23,182 nt of DNA. Origin: an uncultured Clostridia bacterium. GTDB taxonomy: Bacteria > Bacillota > Clostridia > Christensenellales > UBA1242. This document shows positions 19,426 through 23,182 of the stretch, in pieces. The stretch spans positions 1 through 23,182 of the forward strand of contig CAKVFH010000016.1 in the NCBI GenBank assembly GCA_934746515.1, in the 5' to 3' direction. The stretch's first letter is position 1. Each line of letters opens with the position of its first letter. The translations under genes were made by a program, and so were the position numbers. The notes under the pieces were generated by a model, which saw only the letters and a program-made list of their open reading frames with translations, was not told the origin of the DNA and made no database searches.

Positions 19426-21963
19426 ATGTCTGATAAGCTTGTTATTATTGATGGAAATAGTATTATGTATCGCTCATTTTATGCACTTCCATTGCTTTCT
19501 AATTCTGAAGGAAAGTTTTCAAATGCGATTTATGGTTTTGCTATGCAAATTATAAACATTATTAACAATATAAATCCGAGATATATGGTGGTTGCATTTG
19601 ATGCTTCAAAACATACATTTAGAAATGATATGTTTGATGGTTATAAGGCGACTAGAAAACCTATGCCAGATGAACTTCGCGAACAAATTATTCCACTTAA
19701 AGAAATGCTGAAGCTTATGAATATTACTGTGGTTGAGAAAGAAGGGATTGAAGGTGATGATGTTATTGGTATTGTATCTAAAAAGTTTTTGGATACAGAA
19801 ACAATCATTGTTACTGGGGATAGAGATTCATTTCAATTGGTTGACAATGTGACTTCTGTTTACTTTACAAAAAAAGGAACAAGTGATGTTAAAATCATGA
19901 ACGAAAAAGAATTGAAAAACGAATATGGTGTAACTCCAAAACAGTTTATTGATTTGAAGGCTTTGCAGGGTGATGCTTCTGATAATATTCCAGGTGTTGC
20001 AGGCATTGGCCCAAAGACTGCTACAGAACTAATTCAAAAATATTCTTCAATTGAAAACTTGTATGATCATATTGATGAATTAACTGGGAAACTAAAAGAG
20101 AAACTTGTTGAAAATAAAGATATGGCTTTTTTATCAAAAAAGCTTGCAACAATTTTGACAAGTGGTGATATAGATTTGAAGCTGGTTGATTGCGGTTTTG
20201 ATTTTCCGTTTTCAAGTGCAGTTTATGATTGTTTTAAGAAATATGAGTTTAAATCATTATTGAAAAACACCAAAATATTTGATCTTTCAAAAGGTGAAAA
20301 ACAGGAATTTGATTTTAATGTTATTGATGTAAAAAACGCAAATTTAATCAAAAATATTAAAAATATAGCCAAAAATCGCAAAATTATGTCGTTTTTTATT
20401 GATATTCATCAAATTGAATTATGTTTCGGAGATGACATTTTTAGAGTGGAATTGTATAGCGATTTACTTTCAAATGGCATTGAAGAGTTTTCATTTTATG
20501 AACAAATGAAAGAGATTTTTGAAGATGAAACAATTCTAAAAATTTCGTTTGATTCAAAAAAAGATATGTATAATTTGAAAAAATATGGCATCAAACTTGA
20601 AAATTATTTTGATGTTAGCATTGCAAAATATTTGGTTGATGGGGTGCCTGTTGACTCACTTAATGATGTGTTTTTTGAAGAAAAACCTGAAGGAATTTCT
20701 TTAAGGCTTATATCATTTCATAAAGAATATGAGCAAAAAATTGAACAAGAAAATTTACATTATTTATTCTATGATGTTGAAAATAAACTTTCAAGTGTTC
20801 TGTTTTCAATGGAAGAAAATGGATTTAAGATCGATGAAAAAGTTTTAAATGAACTCAAGGTTAAATATGAAACTGAATTAAAAGAACTTACTCAAAAAAT
20901 TTATGATTTAGCTGGAACTGAATTCAATATAAATTCACCAAAACAGCTAGCAGATATTTTGTATGTTAAGCTTGGTTTGTCACATAAAAAGAAGCAGTCA
21001 ACAAGTGCGGAAAATTTGGCTGAAATTGAAAGCGAGCATGAAATTGTAAAGTTTATTTTAAGATATAGAAAAGTGTCAAAATTTTTGGGAACATATATTT
21101 TAGGAATTTATCCGCACATTGATTCAAATCATTTTGTGCATACTTATTTCAAGCAGACATTCACAACAACTGGTAGGTTGTCTTCGACTGAACCTAATCT
21201 TCAAAATATTCCAATTAGGTCAGACGAAAGCAGAGAAATTAGAAGTATGTTTGTGGCATCAAATGAAGATTCGGTTTTGATTGATGCAGACTATTCACAA
21301 ATTGAACTTCGAATTTTGGCGCAAATGTCTAAAGATCCAATTTTTGTGAATGCATTTAAAAATGGTGATGATATTCACACTCAAACAGCATGCTCAATTT
21401 TTGGAGTTACACCTGAGTTGGTAACAAAAGATATGCGAAGAGTTGCCAAGGTCGTAAATTTTGGAATTATTTATGGCATTAGCGAGTATGGTTTGGCAGA
21501 TGATTTGCACATCAAAGCTAAAGAAGCGAAAGAAATTATTTCAAATTATTATTTAAAGCATAAGCCTGTTGAAGAGCTTATGAATAGGTTAGTTCAAACT
21601 GCAAGGGATACTGGCAAGGCGACGACTCTTTTTGGAAGAACTCGAAAAATGTTTGATATCAATGCGTCAAATTATATGGTGAGGACCAGGGCTGAACGCG
21701 CGAGCCAAAATATGCCACTTCAAGGAACTGCGGCAGACATTATTAAAATTGCAATGGTGAATATTTTTGAATCATTAAAGGAAAAAGGATACAAAGCAAA
21801 ACTGATTATGCAGGTGCATGACGAACTTATTATTGATTGTCCGAAATCAGAAGAAGAACAGGTTAAAGAACTGCTAGCTTATGAAATGAAAAATGCTTGC
21901 AAGTTTGATGTGCCTTTGGATGTTGATGTGGTTTCAAGTTATAGGTGGAGCGATGGACACTAA
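19426..21963 (+). CDS. polA: DNA polymerase I, exonuclease-proofreading site lost
   Basis: Repair and Okazaki-fragment polymerase. Domain order in 845 aa: 5'-3' exonuclease (1 to about 290; YRSFYALP, GDRDSF, LQGDASDNIPGVAGIGPKTA), a degenerate 3'-5' exonuclease-like region (about 295-460) where the usual D-x-E is replaced (FFIDIHQIEL), and the polymerase domain. Catalytic motifs: A with D622 (DYSQIELR), B with R671/R672, K675, F679 and Y683 (RRVAKVVNFGIIYG), C with H798-D799-E800. Loss of proofreading is common in Firmicutes Pol I. Phe at 679 is the usual residue. SD AGGAG precedes ATG 19426; TATACT at 19401-19406 may be its -10 box. Residues near 305-315 are encoded by an A-rich repeat-like stretch. 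Confidence 0.97.
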   Translation: MSDKLVIIDGNSIMYRSFYALPLLSNSEGKFSNAIYGFAMQIINIINNINPRYMVVAFDASKHTFRNDMFDGYKATRKPMPDELREQIIPLKEMLKLMNITVVEKEGIEGDDVIGIVSKKFLDTETIIVTGDRDSFQLVDNVTSVYFTKKGTSDVKIMNEKELKNEYGVTPKQFIDLKALQGDASDNIPGVAGIGPKTATELIQKYSSIENLYDHIDELTGKLKEKLVENKDMAFLSKKLATILTSGDIDLKLVDCGFDFPFSSAVYDCFKKYEFKSLLKNTKIFDLSKGEKQEFDFNVIDVKNANLIKNIKNIAKNRKIMSFFIDIHQIELCFGDDIFRVELYSDLLSNGIEEFSFYEQMKEIFEDETILKISFDSKKDMYNLKKYGIKLENYFDVSIAKYLVDGVPVDSLNDVFFEEKPEGISLRLISFHKEYEQKIEQENLHYLFYDVENKLSSVLFSMEENGFKIDEKVLNELKVKYETELKELTQKIYDLAGTEFNINSPKQLADILYVKLGLSHKKKQSTSAENLAEIESEHEIVKFILRYRKVSKFLGTYILGIYPHIDSNHFVHTYFKQTFTTTGRLSSTEPNLQNIPIRSDESREIRSMFVASNEDSVLIDADYSQIELRILAQMSKDPIFVNAFKNGDDIHTQTACSIFGVTPELVTKDMRRVAKVVNFGIIYGISEYGLADDLHIKAKEAKEIISNYYLKHKPVEELMNRLVQTARDTGKATTLFGRTRKMFDINASNYMVRTRAERASQNMPLQGTAADIIKIAMVNIFESLKEKGYKAKLIMQVHDELIIDCPKSEEEQVKELLAYEMKNACKFDVPLDVDVVSSYRWSDGH

Positions 21964-22026
21964 TTTTTGATATAAATTTATTTAGTTGTTTTATTAAATA
22001 AAAAAAGAATGACATATACTAAATGT

Positions 22027-22554
22027 ATGAAGAGAAAAATTTTAACAATCTTTTGCATTAGTCTCGTTATTCTTTTTCTTTTCGCGTTTTTTGTGAATGT
22101 GATTGTTTTTCCAAAAAAATACAAAAGTTTTGTGTCAAGTTTGGCGGATGAATATGGGCTTGAGATTGCACTTGTTTATGCTGTTATTAAGGCTGAAAGT
22201 GATTTCGATAAAAATGCTGTTTCAAAAAGCGGTGCGCTGGGGCTTATGCAGATTTTGCCAAGCACTGCAAAGTGGATTGCGAGTGAGCTTAAAGAAGACT
22301 TTAACAAAGAAAATTTATTCGAGCCACAGACAAACATTAAGTACGGTTGTTTTTATTTGAAATATCTTTTCGATAAATTTGGCGATAGAGAAGTGGTTAT
22401 TTGCGCGTACAACGCTGGCGAGAAAAAAGTGCTTGATTGGCTCGATGATGGAAAACTTAATAAAGATAAAATTGATTATGCGGAAACCAAAATTTATTTG
22501 AAGCGAGTGAATAAGTTTTATAGAGTTTATTGTAACAAATTTATTATTTTGTAG
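22027..22554 (+). CDS. Membrane-anchored lytic transglycosylase (SLT domain)
   Basis: Cleaves the glycan strand of peptidoglycan, forming 1,6-anhydromuramic ends. Of 175 aa, residues 5-28 are a membrane anchor or signal, and the SLT domain follows: catalytic E57 in YAVIKAESDFDKNAVSKSGA, then LGLMQILPSTA (71-81), NIKYGCFYLKYL and VICAYNAGE, all standard for family 1 transglycosylases. The start is uncertain: ATG 22009 is in frame, but TATACT at 22015-22020 (TTATTA 18 bases before it) suggests transcription begins at about ATG 22027, giving a leaderless mRNA. No SD is seen for either. Confidence 0.88.
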   Translation: MKRKILTIFCISLVILFLFAFFVNVIVFPKKYKSFVSSLADEYGLEIALVYAVIKAESDFDKNAVSKSGALGLMQILPSTAKWIASELKEDFNKENLFEPQTNIKYGCFYLKYLFDKFGDREVVICAYNAGEKKVLDWLDDGKLNKDKIDYAETKIYLKRVNKFYRVYCNKFIIL

Positions 22555-22572
22555 AGATGTTATATCGATTTC

Positions 22573-22601
22573 TTGACTTTGTTTTGGTTTTCGGATATAA
22601 T
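22573..22601 (+). promoter_or_regulatory. Promoter of the ASCH-domain gene
   Basis: TTGACT (22573-22578), 17-base spacer, TATAAT (22596-22601), 28 bases before the start codon. Confidence 0.82.
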
Positions 22602-22629
22602 TAACACATAAAATTTATGTTGGTGAAAT

Positions 22630-22986
22630 ATGAAAGATATTTATAGAATTGAATTAGATAACGATGCTTTTGAAAGAGTTGTTGCAGGTAAAAAAACTGT
22701 TCAACTTGAAATAAATGACAACAAACACAAAGTTTTGGCTGTTGGCAACCAACTTACTTTTGTTTGTGTTTCTGACGAAGAAACAAGGGAAGTTAAGGCT
22801 GTTATTGAAAATCTTTTGTATTTCGGAAATGTAAAAGAAGCTGTTGAAACTTTGGGAAAAGAACCTTGTGGATTTAAGCCAAGTGCTACTTATGAGAAAG
22901 CTTCAGATGTTTTCTTGACAGGAGAGTCTTACGAAAATATTGAAAAGTTCGGAATTGTGGCAGTTGTGTTTAAAATAGTTGAGTAA
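22630..22986 (+). CDS. ASCH-domain protein
   Basis: A 118-aa protein of the ASCH superfamily (a PUA-like beta-barrel thought to bind RNA or act on modified nucleosides). Seen: RIELDNDAFERVVAGKKTVQ, the typical opening with GKKT, then LEINDNKHKVLAVGNQLTFV, the DxKR...vGDxixF block with Asn for Asp. The end IEKFGIVAVVFKIVE also fits. SD GGTGA and a consensus promoter precede it. Its substrate is unknown. Confidence 0.8.
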   Translation: MKDIYRIELDNDAFERVVAGKKTVQLEINDNKHKVLAVGNQLTFVCVSDEETREVKAVIENLLYFGNVKEAVETLGKEPCGFKPSATYEKASDVFLTGESYENIEKFGIVAVVFKIVE

Positions 22987-23011
22987 TTTTTAAATTTTTT
23001 TAAAAAAACAC

Positions 23012-23040
23012 TAGACAGAACGAGTTTTTATAGTTATACT
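23012..23040 (+). promoter_or_regulatory. Promoter of the tRNA gene
   Basis: TAGACA (23012-23017), 17-base spacer, TATACT (23035-23040), about 40 bases before the tRNA. Confidence 0.7.
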
Positions 23041-23079
23041 AATAAGCGTAATTTGAAAAAATTACAACTCCCTTTTTAT

Positions 23080-23164
23080 GCGAGGATGGCGGAACTGGCA
23101 GACGCGATCGTTTAAGGGGCGGTTCCCGTAAGGGCTGAGGGTTCGACCCCCTTTCCTCGCACCA
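23080..23164 (+). tRNA. tRNA-Leu (anticodon AAG), CCA encoded
   Basis: Acceptor stem GCGAGGA (23080-23086) pairs with TCCTCGC (23154-23160), followed by A and an encoded CCA (23162-23164). Anticodon stem ATCGT/GCGGT (23107-23111 with 23119-23123) encloses TTAAGGG, so the anticodon at 23114-23116 is AAG. A long variable arm (CCC GTAA GGG) makes it class II, as for Leu; the T-arm has GGTTCGACC. A34 implies inosine editing or unmodified A. Confidence 0.93.
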
Positions 23165-23182
23165 ATAATAAAAAAGACTAGG

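Noticed and set aside
1..23182. Mobile elements, phage genes, CRISPR arrays or toxin-antitoxin pairs
   Set aside because: No transposase, integrase or Cas motif, no regularly spaced repeats and no typical toxin-antitoxin gene pair were found. The gene content is mostly housekeeping.

Overview
The window is strongly AT-rich and looks like the chromosome of a low-GC Firmicute, most likely an uncultured Clostridia-type bacterium. The evidence is the block spoIVFB-rplU-prp-rpmA in the Bacillus/Clostridium order, an L27 with the Firmicutes-type N-terminal extension beside its processing protease Prp, a FloA flotillin, a family I pyrophosphatase, an Rnf-type operon, purine-rich Shine-Dalgarno (SD) sites and TTGACA/TATAAT promoters. 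I cannot name the genus. No transposase, integrase, phage gene or CRISPR array was seen.

Layout. 187-4693: a tightly packed operon rnfC-rnfD-rnfE-rnfA-rnfB with no rnfG. 4847-6367: a Ppx/GppA-like protein with an HD domain. 6658-8407 (minus): a small membrane-anchored protein and a divergent MreB-like actin homologue. 8629-10534: SpoIVFB-like protease, L21, Prp, L27. 10564-11087: a 524-base gene-free stretch holding a strong promoter, two tiny related leader peptides, switchable hairpins and three tandem terminators, followed by an ArgE/DapE-type M20 deacetylase (11088-12194). 12267-13616: a flavin-fold NimA/PPOX-like protein and, convergently, an OGG-type glycosylase. 13703-15027: a zincin-like protein and, convergently, an unknown protein. 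15248-17289: FloA and a Cys/His-rich membrane protein. 17393-17929: pyrophosphatase. 18157-19242: two tandem paralogous lipoproteins. 19426-21963: DNA polymerase I. 22027-22986: lytic transglycosylase and an ASCH-domain protein. 23080-23164: tRNA-Leu(AAG).

Two things stand out. First, the leader of the M20 deacetylase gene looks like a duplicated attenuator. Each copy has a short ORF ending in Trp-His-Arg plus further Arg, followed at once by mutually exclusive hairpins; copy 1 ends in a strong terminator and copy 2 ends against the SD of the M20 gene. Second, the Rnf operon appears to have lost the normal electron path as a set: RnfC lacks the canonical NADH/FMN motifs, RnfD lacks its flavinylation site, rnfG is absent, and two of the four cysteines expected for the RnfA/RnfE [2Fe-2S] site are missing. 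RnfB keeps a full set of iron-sulfur motifs. This suggests a derived complex with a different job. All family calls come from motif recognition by eye; no database search was run.
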